DNA of 64,000 nucleotides. Origin: Kistimonas asteriae. Its GTDB lineage: Bacteria > Pseudomonadota > Gammaproteobacteria > Pseudomonadales > Endozoicomonadaceae. The position numbers were made by a program, and so were the translations under genes. A model generated the notes under the pieces. It made no database searches and was not told where the DNA came from. It saw nothing but the letters and a program-made list of their open reading frames with translations. The stretch covers positions 1 to 64,000 of the forward strand of contig NZ_JAEVHF010000004.1 in assembly GCF_018263925.1 (NCBI RefSeq). The letters are read 5' to 3'. Shown here in pieces: positions 1-7,893 of this stretch; position 1 is the first letter of the stretch; every line of letters starts with the position of its first letter.

Positions 1-401
1 ATTACTGTAACTAATGAAGGAGTCTTCCAACCACTTGGGAAAGAAAACGTTAGTGATTGTGTCCTTTTTCAATATGGCATGATCCTAATTTTCACTTTTA
101 TCATTAGAGTTGCTTTGAGCATGTAACAGAGGTTTATACGAACCGAGTTCGCATAACATACTGTCTATTTATCATATGTCTTTTATAAAAAGGCTTAATT
201 ATCAATAAGTTGTGCTGGCTTCAGGCAAATGGTCAATTTATCAAACAGTTCGCCTTTTCTCATTATTTATCAAGTTCGCATAAGTCATAGCTTTTCCATA
301 AAACTGGTTTTTAATAAATAAAATCAATGTGTTAGAAGAGTCTTGAAAATCATGCATAGGCGAACTAGTTTTTCTGTGCGTCATCAAATAAATACTCAAA
401 T
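1..401. other. AT-rich region upstream of the integrase, candidate attI/cassette junction
   Basis: No gene is supported here. The stretch is AT-rich and carries an 11-base direct repeat, agttcgcataa, at 146-156 and 273-283. Read on the minus strand, the first copy gives gttatgcgaac, whose GTTATGC resembles the 7-base core at which integron integrases cut attC and attI sites. It is followed by a near-inverted copy (gtttatacgaac at 132-143). Integron attI sites lie beside the 5' end of intI, with cassettes running away from it, so any cassettes would extend left beyond base 1. No complete attC hairpin was identified. Confidence 0.4.
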
Positions 402-1394
402 GTGGATGTTATGCGGCTACAAGAGCAGTTCAGGCTTGCTATGCGAACCAAAAATTATTCCTTACAAACAGAGCGCGCCTATTGGAGTTGGGTTCGTCAT
501 TACATTCGTTTCAATGGGATGCGTCATCCTGCATCGATAGGTAGTGCGGAAATTTCACGTTTTTTAACGTATCTGGTAATGAAGCGGCATGTGGCTGTTA
601 ATACACAGCAACAGGCATTAAGCGCCCTGGTCTTTTTGTATAAGAAAGTCTTGAATCGTGAAGACCTTGTTATTGACGACTGGTTACCTGCCAAGCGTCG
701 TAAGCGTTTACCGGTGGTTTTTTCCCGGCACGAAGCGGTCAGTGTCATTGCGCATCTGCAGGGAACGCCGTTGCTTGCTGCTCTTCTGATGTATGGAGCT
801 GGCTTGCGATTGATTGAAACGCTGCGTCTGCGGGTTAAGGATGTCGATTTCGAACGCCATGAAATCACTGTCCGTGAAGGCAAGGGCGGAAAAGACCGAA
901 TCACCCTGTTGCCCCAAAAGTCGATTCCTCTGTTACAGGCGCATATTGAACGTTCACGTATTCTGCATGAGGAGGCTTTGGCGTCAGGTGTCGAGTTTGT
1001 CCATTTGCCGGGAGCCCTGGCGCGCAAATACCCGAATGCCGGAAAAACACTGGCATGGCAGTATCTATTTGCCAGTCACCAGTTGAGTGTTGATCCGTTG
1101 TCGGGGAATCGCGGTCGTCACCATATCCAGGCGCGGAGCATTCAGAAAGCCGTCAGGCAGGCGATTCAAAAGGCCGGCATTCATAAACACGCCAGTTGTC
1201 ATACGTTCCGTCACAGTTTTGCCACCCATCTGCTGGAAGGCGGTTACGATATTCGCACCGTTCAGGAATTACTTGGCCACGCCAATGTGAATACAACGAT
1301 GATTTACACACATGTCCTTAACAAGGGAGGGCGGGGCGTCCATAGTCCCGTAGATGCGTTTCAAACGCCAGGCACGCTACCGCCCGAAGGTTAA
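402..1394 (+). CDS. intI: Integron integrase (IntI-type tyrosine recombinase)
   Basis: Tyrosine recombinase that would insert and excise gene cassettes at attI and attC sites. The N-terminal SAM-like core-binding domain covers about residues 5-90 and the catalytic domain about 105-310. Visible catalytic residues are Arg136 in GAGLR, the HTFRH box (His267, Arg270), His293 in ELLGH and the nucleophile Tyr302. Residues 203-225 ([19 protein letters not shown] and flanks) form the extra patch that separates IntI from XerC/D-like recombinases. The start is GTG at 402, or ATG at 411; both keep the whole core-binding domain. The length of 330 residues is normal and the frame is intact, so the enzyme is probably functional. 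Its position at the window edge suggests the cassette array lies to the left. Confidence 0.93.
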   Translation: MDVMRLQEQFRLAMRTKNYSLQTERAYWSWVRHYIRFNGMRHPASIGSAEISRFLTYLVMKRHVAVNTQQQALSALVFLYKKVLNREDLVIDDWLPAKRRKRLPVVFSRHEAVSVIAHLQGTPLLAALLMYGAGLRLIETLRLRVKDVDFERHEITVREGKGGKDRITLLPQKSIPLLQAHIERSRILHEEALASGVEFVHLPGALARKYPNAGKTLAWQYLFASHQLSVDPLSGNRGRHHIQARSIQKAVRQAIQKAGIHKHASCHTFRHSFATHLLEGGYDIRTVQELLGHANVNTTMIYTHVLNKGGRGVHSPVDAFQTPGTLPPEG

Positions 1395-1716
1395 CCCGGC
1401 ACTAATACGCCGTGGGGGGGAGCAGGGGCCTCAATAGCTCTTTATTGTACTTATGTTCAGCTTTTGCCGGCCTATCTAAGCATATTTAAAAAAGTGGTTC
1501 TATGGTTCCGCTTAAATTAATGGATATATGTCGTGTATTGGCGCTTTTTCCAGTTTTTTTAACTGTTTGAAGCGTGGGCGTTCTGTTACTCAAATACTTT
1601 CAGGTAAGCGCAGGAACCGTCAGGGCGGCGCAGGGTATGACCCCTGTAAGATGATGGAATGCTACTGCACACTCCATCAATGACAGTTTGAACGAAAGGA
1701 AGTAGCTAAGCGCAGG
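1395..1716. other. Intergenic region between intI and the esterase gene
   Basis: About 320 bases between two converging genes. I see no supported ORF, tRNA or clear terminator hairpin. The composition is mixed, with a short G run near 1411-1418 and AT-rich stretches around 1490-1560. Confidence 0.5.
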
Positions 1717-2355
1717 CTATCCGGAAAGACTGACCGCTGCCACATAGTGTGCGCTGAGAAATTGCAGGATAACGGGAATGGTGCTTTCAAAACCGTCATA
1801 GGCGTGGCTACCGCCTTCATCGATCCGTGCCGGGCATTCGGCATAACGGGCGACGGCTTGCTCATAATCCAGCGTTTCATCGCCGGTCTGCACCAGCAGC
1901 AGGATGTTGTCGGGGCGGCTGAGTGTCTCGATCTCCAGGTGGCGCAGCTGCTCCACATGCTCCTGGGTCAGCTCATACTCGTCGTCGGAATAATAGTTTT
2001 TCTGGGGGCCAAGGTAATCTTCAAACAGGTCGTAGGGACGCACGGCCGGGTTGATCAACACCAGTTTCACCGGGCAGTCCGGGCAGTGGTCGAGAATGCT
2101 TTCCATCAGCCAGGTTCCGTAATAGCCCCCCAGTGAGCTGCCGATGATATGCACCGGCCGGCAAATACTGGCTTCGAGCGCCCGTTGCAGTAGCATCCGC
2201 GCAGCTTCCCCGGGCCAAACCGGCATCTCCGGAATCCAGAGTTCGCAGGGCAGATCATGGGTCTGGACATAGTTCAGGAAGGTCTGGGCCTTGTGCGAAG
2301 CCGGGGAGCTGTTAAAACCGTGGATGTAGATAATCAGGGGCTTTGCGGGTGCCAT
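1717..2355 (-). CDS. yqiA: YqiA-type alpha/beta-hydrolase esterase
   Basis: Small cytoplasmic esterase of the UPF0227/YqiA family. It starts with a strand and the oxyanion-type IYIHGFNSSP segment (residues 9-18), has the nucleophile elbow GSSLGGYYGTWL around residues 72-83 with the catalytic Ser in GSSLG, and a C-terminal His in GGSHAYDGFE. The length of 212 residues matches the family (about 190-200) with a slightly longer tail. An upstream caggaa serves as ribosome site. In enteric bacteria yqiA lies near parE and cpdA; here that context is absent and its neighbours are an integrase and an unknown protein. Short-chain ester hydrolysis is known for the family; the natural substrate is not. 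Confidence 0.88.
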   Translation of the reverse strand: MAPAKPLIIYIHGFNSSPASHKAQTFLNYVQTHDLPCELWIPEMPVWPGEAARMLLQRALEASICRPVHIIGSSLGGYYGTWLMESILDHCPDCPVKLVLINPAVRPYDLFEDYLGPQKNYYSDDEYELTQEHVEQLRHLEIETLSRPDNILLLVQTGDETLDYEQAVARYAECPARIDEGGSHAYDGFESTIPVILQFLSAHYVAAVSLSG

Positions 2356-2568
2356 GCCGTTCCTGCCGTGGTCAAAACCCTGAGGCTATGCGATACCGCC
2401 ACCAATAACAACCCGGCCTGTCAAAACCCCGTTATGTAACCGTGGATTGATATACCAAATGGTTCAAAAAAGCCGGCTTTGACGCAGCTAAACTTTTTTA
2501 TGTTGAAGCGTGAGAAGTTGTCATCCTGAGGCCTCTCATACCAAAAATCGCTAAGCCGGGAGGCAGTT

Positions 2569-2976
2569 ATGGCCAACAGTGTCATACACCGGCATGCGGT
2601 GATTTCCAGAATCTCCGATGCCAAGATTGTTGCAGAAATGGATATCGATTGCCGTGTCGTCAAAGGGGTAGGTGGCGACTATGTGTTTGTTGATGTCGAG
2701 GTGGATCATAAAAGTATTCACATGAACGGGGAAACCCACCACAAGCAGTTCTCCATGCGCAAGGATGTCTACTACAACCTCCCACAGCATATTCATACCA
2801 TTCTCAAGGAAGAGGACCTGGATGATCCTGAATTCTCCAGCCCCATGGAAGACAGCGGCCATGCCTGTCCGATGGTATTCGACATGCTGACCGCTATCCG
2901 TGATGCCCTGGGGGATGGTTCGACACGGGTGGATCTTGATCGTTACCTGAACGAATCTCAGTTTGTCACGAAGTAA
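2569..2976 (+). CDS. Conserved hypothetical protein, 135 residues
   Basis: I do not recognise the family. It is a soluble alpha/beta-looking protein without signal peptide or membrane segment. The N-terminal half (residues 1-60) alternates hydrophobic and charged residues, as in a beta-sheet with a KIVAEMDIDCRVVKGVGGDY core. The C-terminal half is more helical and His/Asp rich. The start is well supported by gggagg seven bases upstream. The 3' end overlaps the oppositely oriented LOG gene by 19 bases. It is transcribed divergently from yqiA, with about 210 bases between them. Confidence 0.75.
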   Translation: MANSVIHRHAVISRISDAKIVAEMDIDCRVVKGVGGDYVFVDVEVDHKSIHMNGETHHKQFSMRKDVYYNLPQHIHTILKEEDLDDPEFSSPMEDSGHACPMVFDMLTAIRDALGDGSTRVDLDRYLNESQFVTK

Positions 2977-3557
2977 ATGCTGTCATCGACAGGCTTATGG
3001 GCGCTATGCTCAAGCCTGTCGAGTAATTCTCCGGGTGTTTCCGCTACCTGCAGCAGGGTCAGATTTTGACTCGCCAAAAGCCCCTGTTGTTCCGCATGTT
3101 GCAGAAAGATGATCAGCTGGTCGTAGTAATGGTCCGTGTTCAATAAACCGCAGGGCGCCTGATAACGGCGAAGCTGTGCCAGTGTCAGCGCTTCAAACAG
3201 TTCGTCCAGCGTACCGAAGCCGCCCGGCAGCGCCACCACCGCAGATGACAGTTCCAGCATTTTGGCTTTCCGCTCATTCATGGTGTCGGCGACATGTAAA
3301 GTAGTCAGGCCTGTATGGGCGACTTCGTGATTCATCAGGTGTTGGGTCGTTACACCAATCACCTCACCGCCATTGGCCAATACCCGGTCCGCCAGCTTGC
3401 CCATCAGGCCCACTTTGCTGCCGCCGTAAACCAAGGTGATACCCCGTTCGACCATGCGGTCTGCCAGTTCCAGCGCCTGTTCGGTAAATAGTGGGTTGCG
3501 GCCGGGGTTGGCACCGCAATAAACGCATAAGGTCTTTAAAGGTGAAGGTGTTGTCAT
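2958..3557 (-). CDS. LOG family protein (nucleotide 5'-monophosphate phosphoribohydrolase-like)
   Basis: Rossmann-fold protein of the LOG/TIGR00730 family. Members hydrolyse cytokinin riboside or other nucleoside 5'-monophosphates to free base and ribose phosphate; in bacteria AMP is a common substrate. The diagnostic PGGFGTLDELFE motif (PGGxGTxxE) lies near residues 111-122, and the GGSKVGLMG phosphate-binding loop near 45-53. MNERKAKM around 93-100 supplies the conserved Arg/Lys. The length of 199 residues is typical. It lies downstream of, and co-directional with, two small membrane-protein genes, about 115 bases away, and converges with the 135-residue gene with a 19-base overlap. The family call is firm, the substrate is not. 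Confidence 0.9.
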   Translation of the reverse strand: MTTPSPLKTLCVYCGANPGRNPLFTEQALELADRMVERGITLVYGGSKVGLMGKLADRVLANGGEVIGVTTQHLMNHEVAHTGLTTLHVADTMNERKAKMLELSSAVVALPGGFGTLDELFEALTLAQLRRYQAPCGLLNTDHYYDQLIIFLQHAEQQGLLASQNLTLLQVAETPGELLDRLEHSAHKPVDDSIYFVTN

Positions 3558-3672
3558 CGAAATAATCGTGCCTGTGCTTTGAGATTTTGAGGCAAGGGTA
3601 TCAGATGCGATTGGTCGACTGCAGTGTTAAGGGGCGAAAGCTCATACGGGCTCCCGTTCATTGGTTGGTTGA

Positions 3673-4161
3673 CTATCGTAAGCGCCAGGCAAAGAAGAAG
3701 CACAGGCCGGGAATTAGCAGAAATGTCAGGTCAATCCAGGGAAACTCTCCGGGTTTTAGTACGGATTGTTTGGGATGATCTGGATGATGGTAAACCGTGA
3801 CCAGGGTGCCGAGTGGATAAGCCGCGCGTATAGCGTCAGCATCACTTCGGACGCCATTGTGGACTTTGTTGTAGCCGAACCGTATCCAGTGATTTTGGTA
3901 TTGTGTGTTCTTCACAGTGTACTGGTAGGTGATTTTAGCGTAGGGAAATCCTTTCCGGTATCCGGTCGGAACCACTTCTTCGACATCGATCACCTGCCCT
4001 TGTGCGGTGGGCCATTTTGGACTGGTCATGGCGTTATATAAATCAGAAAAGAAAAGGGTATACGCTGTCACGACGCCGATGATGAAAAAGACAATCCCAG
4101 GCAGGCCTGCCAAAACTGATGCGAGTTTATCTATCGATTTTTCCTGTTCGTGTGAGTCCAT
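3673..4161 (-). CDS. DUF3592-type membrane protein
   Basis: Protein of 162 residues when started at the ATG at 4161. One membrane segment lies at about residues 12-37 and another at the C-terminus (about 140-160). The extracytoplasmic domain between them has the DUF3592 pattern: a strand with AQGQVIDVEEV, then FPYAKITYQYTVKNTQYQN, then a VTVYHHPDHPKQSVL strand near the end. Its function is unknown across the family. An in-frame upstream start at 4356 would add 65 residues including a Glu-Gln repeat, but that reading runs through the end of the upstream gene and the hexamer repeat; the aacaggaacagg tract gives a good ribosome site just before 4161. Probably an operon with the gene at 4223-4768. 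Confidence 0.75.
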   Translation of the reverse strand: MDSHEQEKSIDKLASVLAGLPGIVFFIIGVVTAYTLFFSDLYNAMTSPKWPTAQGQVIDVEEVVPTGYRKGFPYAKITYQYTVKNTQYQNHWIRFGYNKVHNGVRSDADAIRAAYPLGTLVTVYHHPDHPKQSVLKPGEFPWIDLTFLLIPGLCFFFAWRLR

Positions 4162-4166
4162 TCTGT

Positions 4167-4209
4167 GTTCCTGTTCCTGTTCCTGTTCCTGTTCCTGTTC
4201 CTGTTCCTG
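4167..4209. repeat. Hexanucleotide tandem repeat (ctgttc, about 7 copies) in a leader
   Basis: Six perfect ctgttc units (4171-4206) with partial units on both sides. On the minus strand it reads as repeated gaacag and lies between the stop codon of the membrane gene at 4223 and the ATG at 4161. It therefore supplies the Shine-Dalgarno-like aggaacagg of the downstream gene. Because the unit is six bases, length change cannot shift a frame; it would only change spacing or the length of an upstream in-frame extension. Confidence 0.9.
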
Positions 4210-4222
4210 AATGGCTATTGGG

Positions 4223-4768
4223 TTAATCCTCACCCATACGAGCACCGCAATGAGGGCACTGCGTAAGATCAAGGGGAATCCGCTGGTGATTACCGCCGCT
4301 GGATTCCATCGGCAGGTGCCGGCAGGCCGGGCAGCGCGCCCATTGGTGATAACCATACATCAGGCAGAAAACACCCATGAACAGAATGAAAAAGCCAACA
4401 GAGAAAAACGCAATCTTCGTGATGAAAAAGGCAGCGAACAGACCGCCTCCTACCAGAAAAACCAGGGCGCATACCTTAAAATGACGGTGTATCCGAACCA
4501 TGTTCGCCTGATACACGTCGCTGACATCCTGGTCCTGATGGTGCAGGGGGTGATGCTCCGTGCCTGTCATGAAAGTCAGCAGGGCATGGAAGAAGATGAT
4601 TCCCCCGATGGCAAAGGGAATACCGATGAGGTAACTGGCCATATCCGGCCGGCTCTCATTCCACAGGAAGGTTTCCAGTAACAGTTGGACTGCGAAACCG
4701 ACTGCGATAATCAACCAGCCAGTGAAAGCTTGTTGTTGTACTTTTTTCCTGTTGTAGGGTTTGCCCAT
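4223..4768 (-). CDS. Multi-pass membrane protein with C-terminal zinc-ribbon-like motif
   Basis: Unknown protein of 181 residues. Four hydrophobic stretches are visible, at about residues 16-35, 46-67, 98-118 and 120-140. The cytosolic-looking tail carries two CxxC knuckles, CPAC near 146 and CPHC near 172, which together resemble a short zinc ribbon. A charged, His-rich loop (HHPLHHQDQD) lies between segments 2 and 3. The next gene downstream encodes the DUF3592 protein, with 61 bases between them, so the two probably act together. Upstream is the terminator of ctpA. I assign no function. Confidence 0.78.
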   Translation of the reverse strand: MGKPYNRKKVQQQAFTGWLIIAVGFAVQLLLETFLWNESRPDMASYLIGIPFAIGGIIFFHALLTFMTGTEHHPLHHQDQDVSDVYQANMVRIHRHFKVCALVFLVGGGLFAAFFITKIAFFSVGFFILFMGVFCLMYGYHQWARCPACRHLPMESSGGNHQRIPLDLTQCPHCGARMGED

Positions 4769-4900
4769 ATTTCCCCCCGGTTGCCGCTTTTTTCAGTGTT
4801 TTTATAGAGGCCGCCTACGCCTTGTTATCACTCGCACATAGTCACAGCGTTTGGCGTGTTTGCTGAGGTGCTTCTTATGATTTGAAAGGCTGAAATAAAA

Positions 4901-4928
4901 ACGACGGATAATAGTTGTTATCCGTCGT
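4901..4928 (-). terminator. Rho-independent terminator after ctpA
   Basis: Perfect 11-base stem (acgacggataa at 4901-4911, ttatccgtcgt at 4918-4928) with a 6-base loop. On the minus strand it is followed by ttttta, and it lies 27 bases beyond the ctpA stop codon, so it would end the gpmI-envC-ctpA transcript. Confidence 0.85.
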
Positions 4929-4954
4929 CAATCTATTCAATGAACACGCCTCCC

Positions 4955-6421
4955 TCAGGGCTGATGGGCTTGCGTTTGCTCCGTCGTATCTGCTGATGCC
5001 TGTGCTGAAGGGGTAATCAGTGTGGCGTCACTTTGATCGGCCTTCAGTCGGCTGATATGCATGCCCTTCAGAATATTGAGCGCCTGGCTGAGCTGGTAAT
5101 CTCGCTCGTCGAGGGGCTTTTCTGATTTGGCGTCCGCCTTATTTCCCTTGGTCTGCTTGCCTTTCTTGTCGTTACCGTTTTCCAGGTGGCCCTGGAGATC
5201 GGCTTCGCGGTAGCCGGCATTATCGGAACGGTTGTGGGTCACCTGCGCCAGATCCACCTGGATATCCGGCTTGATGCCTTCCGCCTGGATGGAGCGACCA
5301 CTGGGGGTGTAGTAGAGGGCGGTGGTCAGCTTCAGGCCGCGTTCCTCGTCCGTACTCAGTGGCAGCACGGTTTGCACGGAACCCTTGCCGAAGGAGCGGG
5401 TGCCCAGCAGCACGGCACGGTGATGATCCTGCAGGGCGCCGGCCACGATCTCTGAGGCCGAGGCGGAACCGCTGTTAATCAAAACGACCAGGGGGACGCC
5501 GTTGGAAGGATCGTCCGGGTTCGCGCTATAGCTCATGTCGGTATTGCCCATCCGACCCTGGGTGTAGACGATCAGCCCGTCAGACAGGAACGCGTCAGCG
5601 ACTTCCACGGCGGCCTGCAGCACACCGCCAGGGTTGTTACGGAGGTCAAGCACCAGGCCTTTCAGCGGTTTGTCGTCCTGTTCGTCTTTCAGCTTGTCGA
5701 TAGCCTTGAGCACTTCCTTGCCGCTGTCCATCTGGAACTGGCTGAGGCGAATGTAGCCATAGCCGGGCTCCAGCACGCGCTGGCGGACACTGAGCACCTT
5801 GATGATGTCGCGCACTACGGTCAGTTCCAGCGGCTTGTTGCCGCCTTCCCGGATAATGGTCAGCTTGATCGCTTCACCGGGCTTGCCACGCATCTGTTCG
5901 ATCGCGTCTTTCAGGGACATGCCCTTAACGGCCTTGTCATCCAGTTTGATGATCAGGTCGCCGGCTTCAACACCGGCGCGCTCGGCGGGGGTGTCATCAA
6001 TGGGGGTCACGACCCTGATCAGGCCGTCTTCGAGGCTGACTTCAATCCCGAGGCCGCCGAACTCGCCGGAGGTGCTTTCCTCAAGGTTCTTGAAATCACT
6101 GGGTTCCAGGTAGGTTGAGTGAGGATCCAGCCCTTCCAGCATGCCCTTGATGGCGTGATCCAGCAGGGTTTTGTCGTCAATGTCTTCGACATAGGCGGTC
6201 TTGATGCGGTGCATGACCTCGGTGAAGATACGCAGCTCATCCAGTGGCAGCCGGCCTTTGGTTTCCGGAGTCTGGTCCGTTTCAACCGCGGTAGCGGGTG
6301 CAGTGTCCTGGGCGGGTGGCGCCGGTTCGTCAGCCAGAAGATTGGCAGAGTGGGCGCTGACCATCAGGGCCAGCACAAGACTGCCTGTTCTCAGGGCGGG
6401 CATTAGGCGTCTGGCTGTCAT
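4955..6421 (-). CDS. ctpA: Carboxy-terminal processing protease (S41 family)
   Basis: Periplasmic serine protease of the CtpA/Prc family, which trims C-termini of exported proteins and, in pseudomonads, controls peptidoglycan hydrolases. A signal peptide covers about residues 1-30, followed by a Pro/Thr-rich linker. A PDZ domain spans about 120-205 (GGLGIEV, GVEAGDLI). The S41 catalytic core spans about 215-400, with NSGSASASEIVAGAL holding the likely nucleophile Ser321 and GTRSFGKGS holding general base Lys346, the usual 25-residue spacing. The C-terminal about 90 residues are charged and low complexity. It follows envC with 205 bases between. The pairing with the murein-hydrolase activator EnvC fits a role in cell-wall turnover (inference from context). 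Confidence 0.95.
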   Translation of the reverse strand: MTARRLMPALRTGSLVLALMVSAHSANLLADEPAPPAQDTAPATAVETDQTPETKGRLPLDELRIFTEVMHRIKTAYVEDIDDKTLLDHAIKGMLEGLDPHSTYLEPSDFKNLEESTSGEFGGLGIEVSLEDGLIRVVTPIDDTPAERAGVEAGDLIIKLDDKAVKGMSLKDAIEQMRGKPGEAIKLTIIREGGNKPLELTVVRDIIKVLSVRQRVLEPGYGYIRLSQFQMDSGKEVLKAIDKLKDEQDDKPLKGLVLDLRNNPGGVLQAAVEVADAFLSDGLIVYTQGRMGNTDMSYSANPDDPSNGVPLVVLINSGSASASEIVAGALQDHHRAVLLGTRSFGKGSVQTVLPLSTDEERGLKLTTALYYTPSGRSIQAEGIKPDIQVDLAQVTHNRSDNAGYREADLQGHLENGNDKKGKQTKGNKADAKSEKPLDERDYQLSQALNILKGMHISRLKADQSDATLITPSAQASADTTEQTQAHQP

Positions 6422-6626
6422 CGAAAGCTCCTGCTTACTTTATTGTTACCCTGGAAGCGTGGTCGCCCGGGCTGGGTGGCATCTGTCATGGCCGATTCTC
6501 TGGGGTGAAACAGCGGTTTTCCGTCGTTTGTAACCGCTGTTTTCACGCTGCGAGCAATCGGCAATAAAAAAAGTATAGCGTTATCAGGAAACGGGACTAG
6601 TCCGTCGAAATAATCTGTCGTCTGGC

Positions 6627-7772
6627 TTAGCGAACCAGCCACTGTGATGGGTTGATGGGCTTGCCATTTTTGCGAAGCTCAAAATACAGGCCCATGTCGT
6701 TGTTACCGCCGGTGGCGCCGGTTTCCGCGATGTCGTCACCGGCAGATACCCAGTCGCCGACATTGCGCAATAATGCCTGGTTATGGGCGTACAGTGTCAT
6801 GTAGTTATTGCCGTGGTTCAGGATCACCAGCAGGCCAAACCCCTTGAGCCAGTCGGCAAAGATTACCTGCCCGTGCCAGGGCGCCTTCACGGTGGTGGCC
6901 TGCGCGACTTCGATAAACAGCCCGTTCCAGGGGATGGTGCTGTCTGCCCGGTGCTGGCCAAACCGGTGTTTGACGCGCCCCTTGACTGGCCAGGGCAGCT
7001 TACCACGGGCCTCGGTGAAGGGGCGGTCGAAGCTGGCCGAGGCTTCCATGTCGAGAATGGCCGCGATCAGCTGTTCCAGTTCCTTTTGCTGTTGTGCCAG
7101 CTTGTTCAGTCGCTGGCCCTTGCCGCTCTCTTCCCGTTTCAGTTTGGCCAGTAACTGTTGGCGTTCCCGGTTGCTGCTGGTCAGGCGATCGCGACGGCTG
7201 GCCAGTTGGTTGTGGTTGTCTTCCAGTCGTTGATTCGCCGTGGCGAGTGAGTCTTCAGTCGTTGCCAGCCGGCCAATGGTGTTGCGCAGGTCATCAACTA
7301 CTGCCTGCTGGGCGTCAGAATAGTAGCGCTGATACGTCAGAAGTCGGGTAACGGCGCTCGGGTCTTCCTGGTTCAGGAGCAGCTTGAGCGGCGAATCCTG
7401 TCCGGACACATAAGCAGAACGCAGTGAGACCGTCAGCGCCTGGAGCCCGGCCTCTTTTTCCTTCATTAACCCCTGGCGCTGGCTACTGAACTTTTTTAGT
7501 TCGGCGCGCCCCTCCCGGAGACGCTGTTCAAGGGCGCGGATCTCCCGGTGCAGGTTACCAATGGCTTTTTCATTGGTCTGCAGGGAACGTTCCAGCGATG
7601 AGCGTTCCTTCCGGATACCCTTGAGGGTTTTTTCCAGTTTCTTGATGTCGGCCTTCACCGCTTCCAGCTGCCGGGACTTGTCCTCGGCCGGTGCCTCAGC
7701 ACGTGCTGGCAGGGTAATGGAGAGGCTGCATAGCGCCAGGGCCAGCATGACCGGGATTGTCAGTTTTTTCAT
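6627..7772 (-). CDS. envC: EnvC-like murein hydrolase activator
   Basis: Periplasmic activator of N-acetylmuramyl-L-alanine amidases at the division site. The signal peptide (MKKLTIPVMLALALCSLSIT) supports a start at 7772 rather than the ATG ten codons upstream. A long coiled coil covers about residues 30-240 (with repeated Lys/Glu/Gln heptads, as in KKLEKTLKGIRKERSS). A C-terminal LytM/M23 domain lies at about 265-381. Its zinc ligands are not conserved as HxxxD and HxH: the corresponding segments read PWNGLFIEV and GLYFELR. EnvC proteins are known to have degenerate LytM domains that activate amidases without cutting peptidoglycan themselves. It sits between gpmI and ctpA in one orientation, the standard gammaproteobacterial order. 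Confidence 0.94.
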   Translation of the reverse strand: MKKLTIPVMLALALCSLSITLPARAEAPAEDKSRQLEAVKADIKKLEKTLKGIRKERSSLERSLQTNEKAIGNLHREIRALEQRLREGRAELKKFSSQRQGLMKEKEAGLQALTVSLRSAYVSGQDSPLKLLLNQEDPSAVTRLLTYQRYYSDAQQAVVDDLRNTIGRLATTEDSLATANQRLEDNHNQLASRRDRLTSSNRERQQLLAKLKREESGKGQRLNKLAQQQKELEQLIAAILDMEASASFDRPFTEARGKLPWPVKGRVKHRFGQHRADSTIPWNGLFIEVAQATTVKAPWHGQVIFADWLKGFGLLVILNHGNNYMTLYAHNQALLRNVGDWVSAGDDIAETGATGGNNDMGLYFELRKNGKPINPSQWLVR

Positions 7773-7893
7773 GGATTCAACAGCGGCTGTAACAGAAGTC
7801 AATTATGCCTGATCAATCGACCGGCTCAAGGGACAGTCCCTGTAGAGTATCGAGAAGGAAGCAAATGGGGGCGGCGTAGCGCCCCCGGGGCTG

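Noticed and set aside
158-175. Possible LexA box upstream of intI (ctgt at 161-164)
   Set aside because: The second half does not match CTGT-N8-ACAG; only the first half site is present.
343-540. 65-codon ORF overlapping the start of the integrase gene in another frame
   Set aside because: It overlaps intI coding sequence, has no family match and no ribosome site; the intI frame is clearly the real one.
6418-6642. 74-codon minus-strand ORF between ctpA and envC
   Set aside because: It overlaps both genes' ends, has no ribosome site and no recognisable fold.
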